Shown here piece by piece: positions 27,698 through 37,659 of a DNA stretch of 64,000 nucleotides. The position numbers and the translations under genes were made by a program. Positions within the stretch are counted from its first letter, which is position 1, and every line of letters starts with the position of its first letter. The notes below the pieces were generated by a model. The model was not told where the DNA came from. It searched no databases and saw nothing but the letters and a program-made list of their open reading frames with translations. This stretch comes from an uncultured Verrucomicrobiota bacterium (lineage in GTDB: Bacteria > Verrucomicrobiota > Verrucomicrobiia > Opitutales > UBA9783): positions 62,001 through 126,000 of the forward strand of contig CABUVL010000002.1 in assembly GCA_902495005.1 (NCBI GenBank). The letters run 5' to 3'.

Positions 27698-28775
27698 CTT
27701 TGGGTAAAAAACAGGCCTTGGCAGAATCGTTGGTCAGGTAGGCAAACGTTTTTTCAACGTTGTCCATGCGCTTGAATAATTCAGGAAGACGGCGTTTCAG
27801 CGCATCAATGCGGTGGGCCAACATGTACGGCAATGACGGCGTGCCTCGAACGAAGCTGTTGTCATCGAGATCGTGATTAATGCCCGATTGCGCGCCAATC
27901 ATGACGTGATTGCCAACATTGAGATGCCCGGCGATGCCCACTTGTCCTCCCACAACTGCGTAATCTCCTATCTTCGTGCTCCCTGCAATTCCCACAAAAG
28001 CGACGAGGAAACAGTGCTTTCCAATCGTGACGTTGTGACCAATTTGTACGAGGTTGTCAATTTTTGTGCCTTCTCCGATACGTGTTTCTTCGATACGCGC
28101 ACGGTCGATGGTTGTGTTCGCACCGACATCCACTTCATCTTCCAAAATAACACGGCCTAATTGCGGCGAACGCATATGACGTCCATTCTCGGTTTCGTAA
28201 CCGAATCCTTCTGAGCCGATGACGACGCCGGCATCGATGAAACAATTATGCCCAATTTCAGTTTGATCTAGGATGGAGCTGTTGGCCTTAATAATTGTGC
28301 CCGACTTAACGTGAACGCCATTGCCGATAAATACATGGGCGTGTAATTGTACGTCATCTTCAATGACTGTATGTTCTCCGATGACGCACAGTGGGCCAAT
28401 ATAGGCCTTCGAAGATACGCTCGCAGTGGGATCAATTACGGCTGTCGGGTGAATGCCGGCATGCACGGGGACCTTGATTTGTTTTTCGACGTCTTGGCAA
28501 ATGTTATCAAGCGCTTTTGATGGATTTGCAACCATGAGCAAAACTTGACCCAGACGTGGAGATCCAACGTAGGATTCAGGGACCAAAATAAGGGAGGCTT
28601 CGGATGAAAACACCTCGACTTTGTATTTTTGGTTCCCTAAGAACGAAATGTCTCCCGTACGTGCATTGGATAAACTTGCGATGCCGGTCAGCTTATCCAC
28701 ATTGAGTTTTCCTTGAATTTTTGAAGGATTAACGAGCTCAATGATTTCTGGTAAGGTATATTGAATGGCGAGCAT
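27681..28775 (-). CDS. lpxD: UDP-3-O-acylglucosamine N-acyltransferase LpxD
   Basis: LpxD adds the second, N-linked acyl chain in lipid A synthesis, in the cytosol near the inner membrane. The 364 residues show the N-terminal uridine-binding domain (GIASLSNARTGDISFLGN) and a long left-handed beta helix of hexapeptide repeats (residues about 110-310, such as IGEHTVIEDDV). A C-terminal helical extension follows. Its presence shows that the organism makes LPS-type lipid A. It follows skp and bamA in the usual envelope-assembly order. Confidence 0.95.
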   Translation of the reverse strand: MLAIQYTLPEIIELVNPSKIQGKLNVDKLTGIASLSNARTGDISFLGNQKYKVEVFSSEASLILVPESYVGSPRLGQVLLMVANPSKALDNICQDVEKQIKVPVHAGIHPTAVIDPTASVSSKAYIGPLCVIGEHTVIEDDVQLHAHVFIGNGVHVKSGTIIKANSSILDQTEIGHNCFIDAGVVIGSEGFGYETENGRHMRSPQLGRVILEDEVDVGANTTIDRARIEETRIGEGTKIDNLVQIGHNVTIGKHCFLVAFVGIAGSTKIGDYAVVGGQVGIAGHLNVGNHVMIGAQSGINHDLDDNSFVRGTPSLPYMLAHRIDALKRRLPELFKRMDNVEKTFAYLTNDSAKACFLPKDARQD

Positions 28776-28786
28776 GGCGGTGCGAT

Positions 28787-29428
28787 TTACTTTTTGCTAA
28801 TGGACGAATGCGGTGCAGACTTATTGCTCATTTCGATTACTTTTTGAGTAATGTCGTACTCGGGTTTTGCGTACAGAATACCCACACCGGAAGAATTGAT
28901 GACGAAATCTGCATTTTGTTGCTTGGCGATGACTTCAACGTACGTATTTAATTCTTTAAAGATTTCTGATAACACCGCTTGTCGTTGCTGTGCCAATTTT
29001 TCATCTTTTTCTTGGCGGAATTGATTAATTTCACCTTCCTTTTTTTGCAAAGATTCGAGTTTTGCATTGAGATCCGCGTTGATTTTTGACTTGGCCGTTT
29101 CATCCAACGCGACGTCATTGTTGAGCTTTTTTTGCAATTCTTGAATTTCTTCAATGAGATGCCGGCCTTCTTCCATCATTTTTTCAAGCTCATTTTGAAC
29201 CTGTTGCGCGGTCGAATTGAAATTACGTTCGGCTTCTTCGGCTTTGTAGAATTTGTTGTAAACCTCTGAAAAATTTACGGTGTATATGCTCAAATTGGCC
29301 TTACTGATGACAGCTTGTGCTGCTGTGATTTGTTCTTTATTCGCAGTTGCGGGCTTTGTCGCGGCACACACGAACATATTTGACATAATCCCAGCACTTA
29401 ATCCTAGATATTTTACGATGTTATTCAT
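28787..29428 (-). CDS. OmpH/Skp-family periplasmic chaperone
   Basis: Skp-like trimeric chaperones hold unfolded outer-membrane proteins on their way to BamA. The 213-residue protein has an N-terminal signal segment, a start like IYTVNFSEVYNKF, and a long charged coiled coil (residues about 60-150). It closes with ADFVINSSGVGILYAKPEYDIT, as in the OmpH family. It lies directly between bamA and lpxD, the standard arrangement. Confidence 0.9.
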   Translation of the reverse strand: MNNIVKYLGLSAGIMSNMFVCAATKPATANKEQITAAQAVISKANLSIYTVNFSEVYNKFYKAEEAERNFNSTAQQVQNELEKMMEEGRHLIEEIQELQKKLNNDVALDETAKSKINADLNAKLESLQKKEGEINQFRQEKDEKLAQQRQAVLSEIFKELNTYVEVIAKQQNADFVINSSGVGILYAKPEYDITQKVIEMSNKSAPHSSISKK

Positions 29429-29457
29429 TGTATTGTCTATTGGTTGTTTTTTATTTC

Positions 29458-31782
29458 CTAGAAAGAGACCCCAAATGAGTAAGAAATATGAGGTGCTTTT
29501 TTCTTATTATATGCATCTGTTTTTAAAGGGAAAGCAAAATCTAAACGAAAAGGTGCTCCCATAATGTGAATGCGGCAGCCAATACCTCCGTCGCAATTGT
29601 AGTTGGTGGCCTTCCAATCAAAGGTTTTTGAGTTCACAAATCCGACGTCGAAAAATCCGACCAAGCGTACGATGGGATGCACCTTGACCGCGTATTCAAA
29701 CTTTGAAAACGCAAAACTTTTACCGCCCAAGGGATCGTGGTACTTGTCGTTTGTCTTGGGTCCCACCTCTCTCGTATCAAATCCGCGCAAGTCATCGGGG
29801 CCGCCCAAGAATTCGCGTTCAAAAAGTGGAACTTCTTTACCACCAAATCCTTTAACGGTGCCGATGCGTCCCCCTATTAAAAAGGTTTGTTCATTTTGCG
29901 GGCTGACTAAGAACCACCTTGCCGCCGAGAATCGAGTCCGCACGTATTTTGTTTTCCCTAGACATGGACCTCCCGCCAATTGGTTGTCCCATTCCAAGTA
30001 GCTTCCTTCGGTGGGATATATTAATTGGTCTCTCGTGTCGCGCGCCATGGTGAATCCAATCAGTGATAAGGTGCGCTTGCCACGTTCATTCCAAATGGCT
30101 TGAGAAACCGCAGATTGATTGACATTTTTTAAGTTGAATTCTTCAATCCGATAGTACAATTTACCTTCGACTTGTTCCCACAGGCGTTTGCCAAAATAAA
30201 ATTCGCCACCCAAGCGTTGTTCGGAATAATTGTCGCTGACGTACTTGCTGACCGTGCGGAACAGATTGAAGCCAAAACGTAGCTCCCGCTCAAACAACCA
30301 CGGCTCTTCAAAAGAGATGTTAATCGCATTTGAGTACTTGCCGATGCTCGTATCAATTTGGAATTTTTGGCCGGCACCGCGAAAGTAGTTATTCCGATTC
30401 CGGTAATCAAAATTATTTTGGCTGAGGGTGATGCCGAATGTCATTTTTTCTTCGCTGTTGAAGCCGCCAGAAAAGAAAATGCTGCCCGTTTTTTCTTCCT
30501 CAACATTGATCTTTAAATTCTTTTTGTCGGACAAATTGGTGTCTTCTGGTGTCACGGAGACCGATTTGAAAAAACCGGTATTGCTGAGTCGTTGTTGAGC
30601 TTTTTTGATGCGTGTTAAATCGAGAATATCGCCGGGTGCAAAGTTCGTTTCTCGTAAAATGACGCGCGATTGAGTGTTGATATTACCCGTAATGTAAATT
30701 GAGTTTACCCTCGATTGAATGCCGCGTTGAACGGTAAATTGTAAATCAAATTTATGCTGATCGGCCCACAGGCGTTTGACCTGAATGTTGGCATCAATAT
30801 ACCCGTAACGGCCGTAAAAATCACGTAAGTTTTCACAAGCCGTTTCGATGGCTTCGGGAGAGCACGGATCCCCCGTTTTTAAATTTAATTTTTGAATCAG
30901 GAGCGACGGAGATAATTGGTCATCCGAACTCAGCGTAATGTTACGAATGGTGTACAGTTCCCCTTCATAAATGGGGATCGTAATTCGGAGCTTACGCGTC
31001 CCTTTTTCGAGGAGCACATTTTGCCATTGGACGTCGACATCAAGGTAACCCTTATTTTGATAATATTCAACAATGCTGTCCAAATCACGTTGAATTTGAT
31101 CCTTGCGGTAAATGCCGGTTTTGGTTAACCAAGAGAGCCAATCCCAGGGCTTCGTTTTCATCAGATCGCGTAACTCTTGTTCGGTACAGGCGTGGATGCC
31201 TTGGAAGTTGATGGCTTGTAAGTGATAGGGTAGACCTTCTTTGATTAAAAATTGTATATTACAAAACTGATTGCCGTCAAATGTGCTTGAAACGCATTTG
31301 ATGCTGGCATCGCAGTAGCCTTTGGACTCGTAGAATTTTTTTAATAATTCGCAATCGTTGTAAAGTTTGGCATCGTTGTAAGATTGATTAACGCGGCTCT
31401 TAATTTCCGACAATAAGGCGTTATCCTTGAGTCGCTTATTGCCAACAAATTCAATTTTTCTAATTTTGGGCAAAACTTGTAATGAGACCCTGATGTCGAG
31501 ACTTGTGCCCGTTTCGTTTTCTTTTGAGATACGAATGTTTTTGAATTTGCCCGTTTTGTAAAGATGCCGCAGCGCCGTGTTAATTTGTTCTTCGTTAAAT
31601 TCTTGTCCCTCCTGAATGCCCAGGTGGGCGCGAATGTAATTGAGTGTAACGTGCTTGGGACCATCACATTGAATGTGAATTTTATGAATGCTTTTAGTGG
31701 TATTTTGAGCACATAGCACATTGATTGAACTCAATACGCAACAGGCAATTAACGAAAACTTTTTTAACGAGAACTTAATCAT
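29458..31782 (-). CDS. bamA: outer-membrane assembly factor BamA
   Basis: BamA inserts beta-barrel proteins into the outer membrane. The protein has a signal peptide (residues about 1-26, MIKFSLKKFSLIACCVL), five POTRA domains (about 30-430) and a 16-strand barrel ending in aromatic Phe (SYSFGVSF). Start at 31782 gives 774 residues and overlaps the dnaB stop by eight bases; an ATG at 31806 would put eight polar residues before the signal. The barrel retains the conserved LRGFDTREVGP motif. The T3SS secretin found elsewhere would depend on such an envelope. Confidence 0.95.
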   Translation of the reverse strand: MIKFSLKKFSLIACCVLSSINVLCAQNTTKSIHKIHIQCDGPKHVTLNYIRAHLGIQEGQEFNEEQINTALRHLYKTGKFKNIRISKENETGTSLDIRVSLQVLPKIRKIEFVGNKRLKDNALLSEIKSRVNQSYNDAKLYNDCELLKKFYESKGYCDASIKCVSSTFDGNQFCNIQFLIKEGLPYHLQAINFQGIHACTEQELRDLMKTKPWDWLSWLTKTGIYRKDQIQRDLDSIVEYYQNKGYLDVDVQWQNVLLEKGTRKLRITIPIYEGELYTIRNITLSSDDQLSPSLLIQKLNLKTGDPCSPEAIETACENLRDFYGRYGYIDANIQVKRLWADQHKFDLQFTVQRGIQSRVNSIYITGNINTQSRVILRETNFAPGDILDLTRIKKAQQRLSNTGFFKSVSVTPEDTNLSDKKNLKINVEEEKTGSIFFSGGFNSEEKMTFGITLSQNNFDYRNRNNYFRGAGQKFQIDTSIGKYSNAINISFEEPWLFERELRFGFNLFRTVSKYVSDNYSEQRLGGEFYFGKRLWEQVEGKLYYRIEEFNLKNVNQSAVSQAIWNERGKRTLSLIGFTMARDTRDQLIYPTEGSYLEWDNQLAGGPCLGKTKYVRTRFSAARWFLVSPQNEQTFLIGGRIGTVKGFGGKEVPLFEREFLGGPDDLRGFDTREVGPKTNDKYHDPLGGKSFAFSKFEYAVKVHPIVRLVGFFDVGFVNSKTFDWKATNYNCDGGIGCRIHIMGAPFRLDFAFPLKTDAYNKKKAPHISYSFGVSF

Positions 31783-33169
31783 GAGTCGTTTCTGTGTAAC
31801 TTTCAAATCGTGTGTAAGGTTTTAAAAATGTTAAAGGGACGATCCCGATAGGACCATTACGTTGTTTGGCGATGATTAAATCGCGTATAACGCACGTATC
31901 GGTCGGATTTTCCGATCCGTCCTCTTTTATTTTCTTGGAGAGGAGAAGGACCAAATCGGCATCTTGCTCAATGGCACCCGATTCCCGTAAGTCGGACAAA
32001 CGTGGTTGCCGCCGCTCTTTTTCGGATTCACGATTGAGCTGACTGAGGACAAGGACGGGCACATTGAGCTCTTTTGACATGGCCTTAAGCCCGCGAGAAA
32101 TTTCGGCAATTTGTTGCTCCCTAGGAACTTTTGAATCGGTGCCGGCAATCAGTTGTAAGTAATCTACTATGACTAAGCCTAAATGGTGTTGTGCTTTAAT
32201 TCGCCGCGCCTTGGCTCGCATTTCCAAAATGGTAAGGTTGGTGCATTCGTCAATCCAAAGGGGCGCTTTCCGTATTTCAGACGCCGTGGCGGCCAACTCT
32301 TGGTAGTGCTCTTTACTCAAAAAGCCTTCGCGCAATTTGCTCATGTTGATGCGAGCCCGACTGCACAACATACGTAAGGCTAACTGTTCGGCACTCATTT
32401 CTAAACTGAAGAACAATGTGGGGACCGGCTCCTTCTTTTGCTTTGTTCCTAGAACGGCGGCTTCGGCAATATTGAGCGCCAGGGCCGTCTTACCCATAGA
32501 CGGTCGAGCGGCTAGGACAATCATTTCAGCCGGATGAAAACCGAAGGTTAAGCTGTCGAGATCATTGAAGCCCGAACTGATGCCGTTAATGGACCCTTTT
32601 GCATTGAGCAGTTGTTGTACCGTATTGACCGCCTGTGTCATTGAAACGTCAATGGAGGCGGCCGTTTCGGCCACGCGATCTTCGCCAATTTCTAAGACCT
32701 TTTGCTCAACATTTTCCAGAAATTGATCAATGTCGGACGCATTTCCGTAGGCTTCTTCGAGGCTGTTGAGAAAAAATCGGATCAGCCGACGCGTTAATTC
32801 GAGTTCTTTGATCTTTTTCGCGTAAAAGCTCAGGTGCGCGGGCGTCTCAATGCGATTGTTGACTTCACTGAGGTACGCGTACCCACCGATGCGTTCCAAT
32901 TTGCCGTTTGCCTTTAATTGCTCGCTGACGGTAAGCTCATTGATAGGGGAGCCCGCTTCGTAAAGGCTGAGACAGATTTTAAAAATTTCAGCGTGTGACG
33001 GAAGATAAAAAGAATCGGGAGAAATTTTAAGGTCAATGCATTTTACAATGCTATCCTGACCCCCTTCAAGCATGCAAGCAGCCAGAAGAGCTTGCTCGTA
33101 ATCAACACTGTACGGAAGCTCGCGGAACCCTTCTTTTGACGGAATGGCTTGCGTTTTAATTTCTGCCAC
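31775..33169 (-). CDS. dnaB: replicative DNA helicase DnaB
   Basis: The hexameric 5'-3' helicase of the replication fork. The 464 residues contain the N-terminal primase-interacting domain (YEQALLAACMLEGG) and the RecA-like ATPase with Walker A ARPSMGKTALA (about residues 221-231). The FFSLEMSAEQL, IVDYLQLI and SDLRESGAIEQDAD motifs are all present. It sits in the widespread rpsF-ssb-rplI-dnaB order. Confidence 0.97.
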   Translation of the reverse strand: MAEIKTQAIPSKEGFRELPYSVDYEQALLAACMLEGGQDSIVKCIDLKISPDSFYLPSHAEIFKICLSLYEAGSPINELTVSEQLKANGKLERIGGYAYLSEVNNRIETPAHLSFYAKKIKELELTRRLIRFFLNSLEEAYGNASDIDQFLENVEQKVLEIGEDRVAETAASIDVSMTQAVNTVQQLLNAKGSINGISSGFNDLDSLTFGFHPAEMIVLAARPSMGKTALALNIAEAAVLGTKQKKEPVPTLFFSLEMSAEQLALRMLCSRARINMSKLREGFLSKEHYQELAATASEIRKAPLWIDECTNLTILEMRAKARRIKAQHHLGLVIVDYLQLIAGTDSKVPREQQIAEISRGLKAMSKELNVPVLVLSQLNRESEKERRQPRLSDLRESGAIEQDADLVLLLSKKIKEDGSENPTDTCVIRDLIIAKQRNGPIGIVPLTFLKPYTRFESYTETTHD

Positions 33170-33212
33170 GTGCTAACCTAATGCTGAGTGCTGTTGTAAC
33201 AACAGCACGTTA

Positions 33213-33677
33213 TCATTGAATTGGATTTTCTGAGACAACTTCTACGGAAAGATCCAAGGTGACGTCTTTGTGTAAACGAACTTGAAAAGGATGATGACCC
33301 AATGACTTAATCGCTTGAGGTAGGCGAATGGTGCTTTTTTCTACTTCAATGCCTTGTTCGCTAAAGCACTTGCACAAATCTGTAGATGAAACGGATCCGA
33401 ACAATTTTCCTTCTGCACCTGTTTTAACGGCAACCACCAACTTGACGGCCGAGATGCGCTTTGCGAGCTCATTGGCGGCTTCTAATTCTTTGGCCTCGCG
33501 TAATACGCGTGCCTTTTGTAGGGCTTCGATTTGCTTTTGATTGGCGCGATTCAAAGGAATCACGAGCGCGCGTGGCAATAGGTAATTGCGTGCATAGCCG
33601 GCTTTCACGCTTGCAATGTCACCTTCGTTCCCGACATGCTTAATTGGTTTGAGTAGTAAAACTTTTACGACTGCCAT
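33213..33677 (-). CDS. rplI: 50S ribosomal protein L9
   Basis: L9 binds 23S rRNA and helps keep reading frame. The 154 residues show the N-terminal signature KPIKHVGNEGDIASVKAGYARNYL split over two motifs (VGNEGDI, GYARNYLLP), the long helix, and a C-terminal domain with KLFGSVSSTDL. It lies between ssb and dnaB without a clear Shine-Dalgarno. Confidence 0.97.
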   Translation of the reverse strand: MAVVKVLLLKPIKHVGNEGDIASVKAGYARNYLLPRALVIPLNRANQKQIEALQKARVLREAKELEAANELAKRISAVKLVVAVKTGAEGKLFGSVSSTDLCKCFSEQGIEVEKSTIRLPQAIKSLGHHPFQVRLHKDVTLDLSVEVVSENPIQ

Positions 33678-33706
33678 AATGATAACTTTCTACGTCTTGA
33701 TTTAAT

Positions 33707-34171
33707 TTAAAATGGAATATCTTCGTCCACGCTTGTATTGTAATTCTCTGTGGGTGGAACGTTATCGGGTTTGTTGTTCACGTGTTCGTAAGAAAAATTG
33801 GCTTTTGCCTCTTCCGAATCGGACTTGATTGCACCTGCGGCTGGGTTGTTGCCGACGAAAACGAAATTTTCCATGACGACCATGAGCTTGCTCCGCTTTT
33901 CTCCGGAAGCATTTTGCCACTCATTGAGCCTTAATCGGCCTTCAATGAAAATGGGCTTGCCTTTTACGAAATGTTTTGCGACCACTTCTGCCTGTTTGCC
34001 GAAGGATTCGACATCGACAAAGGTCACTTCTTCCCGCATGCCGGACTCCGCTTTAATGTTACGTGAACAGGCCAAGGTGCACCGGCAAATAGAAAGGCCG
34101 CTGGGGGTAACGCGCAACTCGGGATCTCGCACCAAGTTGCCCATCAATAAAACTTTATTAAATGATGCCAT
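33707..34171 (-). CDS. ssb: single-stranded DNA-binding protein
   Basis: SSB coats single-stranded DNA at forks and repair sites. The 154 residues have the OB fold (MASFNKVLLMGNLVRDPELR, conserved EGRLRLNEW) and an acidic tail ending DEDIPF, the partner-docking motif. It lies between rpsF and rplI. Confidence 0.97.
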   Translation of the reverse strand: MASFNKVLLMGNLVRDPELRVTPSGLSICRCTLACSRNIKAESGMREEVTFVDVESFGKQAEVVAKHFVKGKPIFIEGRLRLNEWQNASGEKRSKLMVVMENFVFVGNNPAAGAIKSDSEEAKANFSYEHVNNKPDNVPPTENYNTSVDEDIPF

Positions 34172-34182
34172 AATGAAAAGCT

Positions 34183-34470
34183 TTATAGGACTTCAACAAT
34201 GGCACGATTGATGTAGGGATTTAATCCAACTCTTTTTTGCAACAATTTGTTAAATTCGGAATCCGCGGAGCATTGAATGCACACATAGTACCCTTCGACG
34301 AAGTCGCGACGTGTTTGTCGAGAAAAGCTCTTAAGCCCCAAGTCCTTGACGGAAGTGATAGTGCCGTTGATTTCTTCAACCGTTTGCTTAATTTGATTGA
34401 CCAACGCCTCGATTGGCTCATTCCACTTGCGCGTGTCCAAAATGAATGTTGCTTGATAATCTTTTTTCAT
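34183..34470 (-). CDS. rpsF: 30S ribosomal protein S6
   Basis: S6 binds the 16S central domain with S18. The 95 residues match the family core, with YQATFILDTR at the N-terminus and GYYVCIQCSAD mid-protein. AAGGAACATATACG precedes the ATG, one of the few Shine-Dalgarno-like sites here. rpsR (S18), usually next to rpsF, is not present in this cluster. Confidence 0.95.
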   Translation of the reverse strand: MKKDYQATFILDTRKWNEPIEALVNQIKQTVEEINGTITSVKDLGLKSFSRQTRRDFVEGYYVCIQCSADSEFNKLLQKRVGLNPYINRAIVEVL

Positions 34471-34493
34471 CGTATATGTTCCTTCAATTAAAA

Positions 34494-35090
34494 TTATCTT
34501 TCTATAAAATTCATGCCTTTAATGATCCCTTTGTCAATAAGGAGTTCAAGGTTCTTTTTAAATTTTTGCAAGACAAAAGGTAAATACTGTTGTTCTTCGG
34601 GGAAGAATTTGCCCGTGACAAATGCATTGAGCGGCAAGTTAGCATCTTTTTTGCCGCCGACTCCGATCCGATATCGAGAAAAGCCGCAACCGAGTTGTTC
34701 GATAATGTTTTTGATGCCATTGTGCCCGGCAGAACCTGGGATGGTCGAGATTTTAAATTTACCGAAATCGATTGTAATGTCGTCGCAAATAACCAAAACA
34801 GACTGGGCCGTCAGCTTAAGGTATTGACAAGCGGCACGGACGGCAAGTCCACTTAAATTCATGAAGGTTTGTGGCTTTAGTAGCTTCACCTTGCTCCGTC
34901 CTATGACAATGTCAGTCACGTACGCATTCCACGTTTTTTGGAACTGCCAATGTGCTTGATAAGCTTCTGCAAGCCCATCAAGTAGATAAAAACCAACATT
35001 GTGGCGCGTCAATTCGTATTCGGCACCCGGATTCCCAAGTCCAACAATGAGTTGGATGGCACTTCCTTCTTCGTTAGATTGTGTAGGCAA
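34494..35090 (-). CDS. pth: peptidyl-tRNA hydrolase
   Basis: Pth releases tRNA from prematurely dropped peptidyl-tRNA. The 198 residues carry GLGNPGAEYELTRHNVGF with the catalytic His, PQTFMNLSG, and GSAGHNGIKNI. It lies between rplY and rpsF, the common rplY-pth pairing. Confidence 0.95.
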   Translation of the reverse strand: MPTQSNEEGSAIQLIVGLGNPGAEYELTRHNVGFYLLDGLAEAYQAHWQFQKTWNAYVTDIVIGRSKVKLLKPQTFMNLSGLAVRAACQYLKLTAQSVLVICDDITIDFGKFKISTIPGSAGHNGIKNIIEQLGCGFSRYRIGVGGKKDANLPLNAFVTGKFFPEEQQYLPFVLQKFKKNLELLIDKGIIKGMNFIER

Positions 35091-35168
35091 AATATTTTGT
35101 AAATAAAATATTCACGGTTGTTACTCGAAAAAATAAAAGTGCCATGCGACAACAGGCTTTCTTCAGCC

Positions 35169-35828
35169 CTACGAATTGTCTTTAGCCTTATCCTTATCGG
35201 CGGATTCTTCAGCTGCTTTATCGCTAGATTCTTTAGCGCCTTCCTCAGCCTCGCTCTCTGCAGGCTCTTCCTCTTCTTCAACCTTTACGCAGGATACCAA
35301 GACGACATCCGCGTGTGTTTTGTAAGTAATGCCTTTGATGGGGGCCAAATCTTTTACGCGAATGGAGTGGCCAATTCCCAAATTGTTGACATCGATTTCA
35401 ATGTGTTCTGGCAAATCTTCGGGTAAGCACTCGACTGCAATGGAGTGATTCAATACGTCCAAAATGCCTCCGAAATTTTTAACTCCGTCGGCCTCGCCTA
35501 GGATACGAATTGGTAGCGTTGTGTTAAGGGTTTCATGCGCGGCAATGGCCTTGAAATCCACGTGTGTGTAGTGGTCCGTACGCGCATCACGTTGATATTT
35601 TTGCAGCATGGCCAACGAACTTTCGCCGTCACACACAAGTTCAATGAGAGACGCGCCATCACCTTTTGCTTGCATCATTTGGCGGAAATTTCCGACGGCT
35701 ATTTGCAAATTCTTTACACCTGCGCGGCCGTAAACGACGGCAGGAATGAGACCACGCTTCCGCAAACGGCCACAAGCACTTGATCCGGTTTCTTCACGCT
35801 TTTCAACGACTAGTCTGATCTTTTTCAT
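35169..35828 (-). CDS. rplY: 50S ribosomal protein L25 (CTC form)
   Basis: L25/CTC binds 5S rRNA and is linked to stress. The 219 residues comprise the L25 domain (REETGSSACGRLRKRGLIPAVVYG), the TL5/CTC beta domain (about 95-180), and an acidic Glu/Ser/Ala tail of about 35 residues (EEEEEPAESEAEEGAK). It is first in the ten-gene minus run. Confidence 0.95.
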   Translation of the reverse strand: MKKIRLVVEKREETGSSACGRLRKRGLIPAVVYGRAGVKNLQIAVGNFRQMMQAKGDGASLIELVCDGESSLAMLQKYQRDARTDHYTHVDFKAIAAHETLNTTLPIRILGEADGVKNFGGILDVLNHSIAVECLPEDLPEHIEIDVNNLGIGHSIRVKDLAPIKGITYKTHADVVLVSCVKVEEEEEPAESEAEEGAKESSDKAAEESADKDKAKDNS

Positions 35829-35839
35829 AGTTCTTTATT

Positions 35840-35868
35840 GCTATAACAATAGTTTTAAGTTTAAACAA
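35840..35868 (-). promoter_or_regulatory. candidate promoter of the rplY-prs run
   Basis: On the minus strand TTGTTT (35868-35863), 17-base spacer, TATAGC (35845-35840). The -10 box ends 11 bases before the rplY ATG, so the leader would be only a few bases. Confidence 0.35.
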
Positions 35869-35946
35869 TGACTTTACTTCGAAACAAGCAAAATTTTTTA
35901 CAACATACAATATAATAAATATAAAAACTGTCCTATTTTTCATAAA

Positions 35947-37290
35947 ATGAGCGAAGGAAGGAAAAAAGTTTGGATTAAAACGTACGGCTGTCAGATGAAC
36001 GAACGCGATACAGAAGCCTTGCAGGCAATGCTGTCGAAATCAGGTTACGTTATCGTCGATGAGGGTGAAGAGGATGTGGCTATTTTGAATACCTGCAGCA
36101 TTCGTGAGTTGGCAGAATTGAAGGCTTTGGGTAAGGCGGGACGCTTGTTGAAGAAAAAGAGGCAGAAGCCAGATTATAAAGTAGGTGTGATCGGTTGTAT
36201 GGCCGCCAATAAGCACAATTTGCTGGCCCAAAAATTGCCCGGAATAGACTTTATCGTGCCGCCTCAAGCGCTGTCAATGGTGCCTCAGTTGATTCAGCAA
36301 GTCTTTCGCGATGGGAAAAAGCCGTCATTTTCGCTCCCAGAGGCATTTGATTTTAGTTGTTACGAATTGCCAGGCTTGACGCATAAGGCTTCCGTGGGGG
36401 TCCCTGTTCAAACCGGTTGCAACATGGCTTGTTCGTATTGCATTGTTCCGCAGACACGGGGCTCACAGCAAAATCGTTCGTTCGATTCCATCTTGCGCGA
36501 GGTTCATTGCGTAAGCGAGGAGGGTGGGGCAAAAGAGATCATGTTGCTCGGGCAAATTGTCAATACTTACCGAGATCCGAGTTCGTCAAAAAATTTTGTG
36601 GATTTGTTGGAGGCTATTCATGAAATTGAGGCCGTTAAACGCATTCGTTTTATGTCACCACATCCGGCCTTTTTTTCAAAACGTTTGATTCAATCTTTTG
36701 CATCTTTGCCGAAGTTGTGCCCGGCGTTGCACTTGCCCATTCAATGCGGATCGGATCGGGTTTTGAAGGCCATGCATCGCGCTTACACAAAGCAAAAGGT
36801 GTTCGAAATTATTCAGGATTTGCGATCTATTCATCCGGACATGTCCATTTCAACCGACTTGATAGTTGGATACCCGGGTGAAAGTGAGGAGGATTTCCAG
36901 GCGACGGTTGATTTGTTCGACGCGGTTAAATTTGACATGGCCTACATATTCAAATACAGCGCACGTCCATCGACGATAGCCGCTGCCCAAGAAGCCTCGG
37001 GAATGCGGGTTCCAGAGTCAGTTAAGGAGTTGAGAAATCAACGTTTACTGAAAATGTTAACGGAGTGTTCGCAGGCTTACAACGATCAATTTGTCGGTTC
37101 TCAGCAAGAGGTTTTGATTGAAGGCAAGGCCAATCGAGGCCAGGATAAATTATTTGGTCGAAATGTGTACAATAAAAAGGTTATTGTGACGGGTCCTGCA
37201 ACTTGGATCAATACATTGAAGAATGTTAAAGTCGAGAAGGCCAGCTCCAGTGTCTTGGAGGGTGTTGTGCTCGAAGAGTCTGCAAATTAG
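35947..37290 (+). CDS. miaB: tRNA-2-methylthio-N6-isopentenyladenosine synthase MiaB
   Basis: MiaB is a radical-SAM methylthiotransferase that modifies A37 of tRNAs reading UNN codons. The 447 residues have the N-terminal Fe-S cysteines (KTYGCQMNERD, LNTCSIR, VIGCMA), the radical-SAM CNMACSYC triad (residues about 159-166) and a C-terminal TRAM domain. It is divergent from rplY; the leader is AT-rich without a Shine-Dalgarno. No terminator was found after it. Confidence 0.95.
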   Translation: MSEGRKKVWIKTYGCQMNERDTEALQAMLSKSGYVIVDEGEEDVAILNTCSIRELAELKALGKAGRLLKKKRQKPDYKVGVIGCMAANKHNLLAQKLPGIDFIVPPQALSMVPQLIQQVFRDGKKPSFSLPEAFDFSCYELPGLTHKASVGVPVQTGCNMACSYCIVPQTRGSQQNRSFDSILREVHCVSEEGGAKEIMLLGQIVNTYRDPSSSKNFVDLLEAIHEIEAVKRIRFMSPHPAFFSKRLIQSFASLPKLCPALHLPIQCGSDRVLKAMHRAYTKQKVFEIIQDLRSIHPDMSISTDLIVGYPGESEEDFQATVDLFDAVKFDMAYIFKYSARPSTIAAAQEASGMRVPESVKELRNQRLLKMLTECSQAYNDQFVGSQQEVLIEGKANRGQDKLFGRNVYNKKVIVTGPATWINTLKNVKVEKASSSVLEGVVLEESAN

Positions 37291-37659
37291 CAGATAAATT
37301 GCATTAGCCCTTGCGTGGAAGTGAAGGCGGATTCGATGTAACGGAATCTATTTTGCTGGTAGTTTCGGTCGTACGTGGTTGTTTGGATAATGAGCAAAGA
37401 AAGCCAATGCATTTGCTTTACTGTTGAGCTTAGAGTTTGTGAATGGGAGAATTAATTGCGAATTTCAAAATTTTAAAGCCATCCCCCGTTTAATAAGTGC
37501 AGCTGTTCTTTGGACGGCCTCATGCATTCTTAATGTCATGGATGTGTGGTGAGGCAGCTTTGGGCGGTTGATTTAGACTGAATACTTCGCTACAAATCTT
37601 TCCCTTTATTTATTGATATCTGAATTGGGAGCTGTGTGGTTTGAACTTTTCGCAGTTTT
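37291..37659. other. intergenic stretch after miaB
   Basis: About 370 bases between miaB and the degenerate repeat array. I see no gene or RNA in it. Confidence 0.4.
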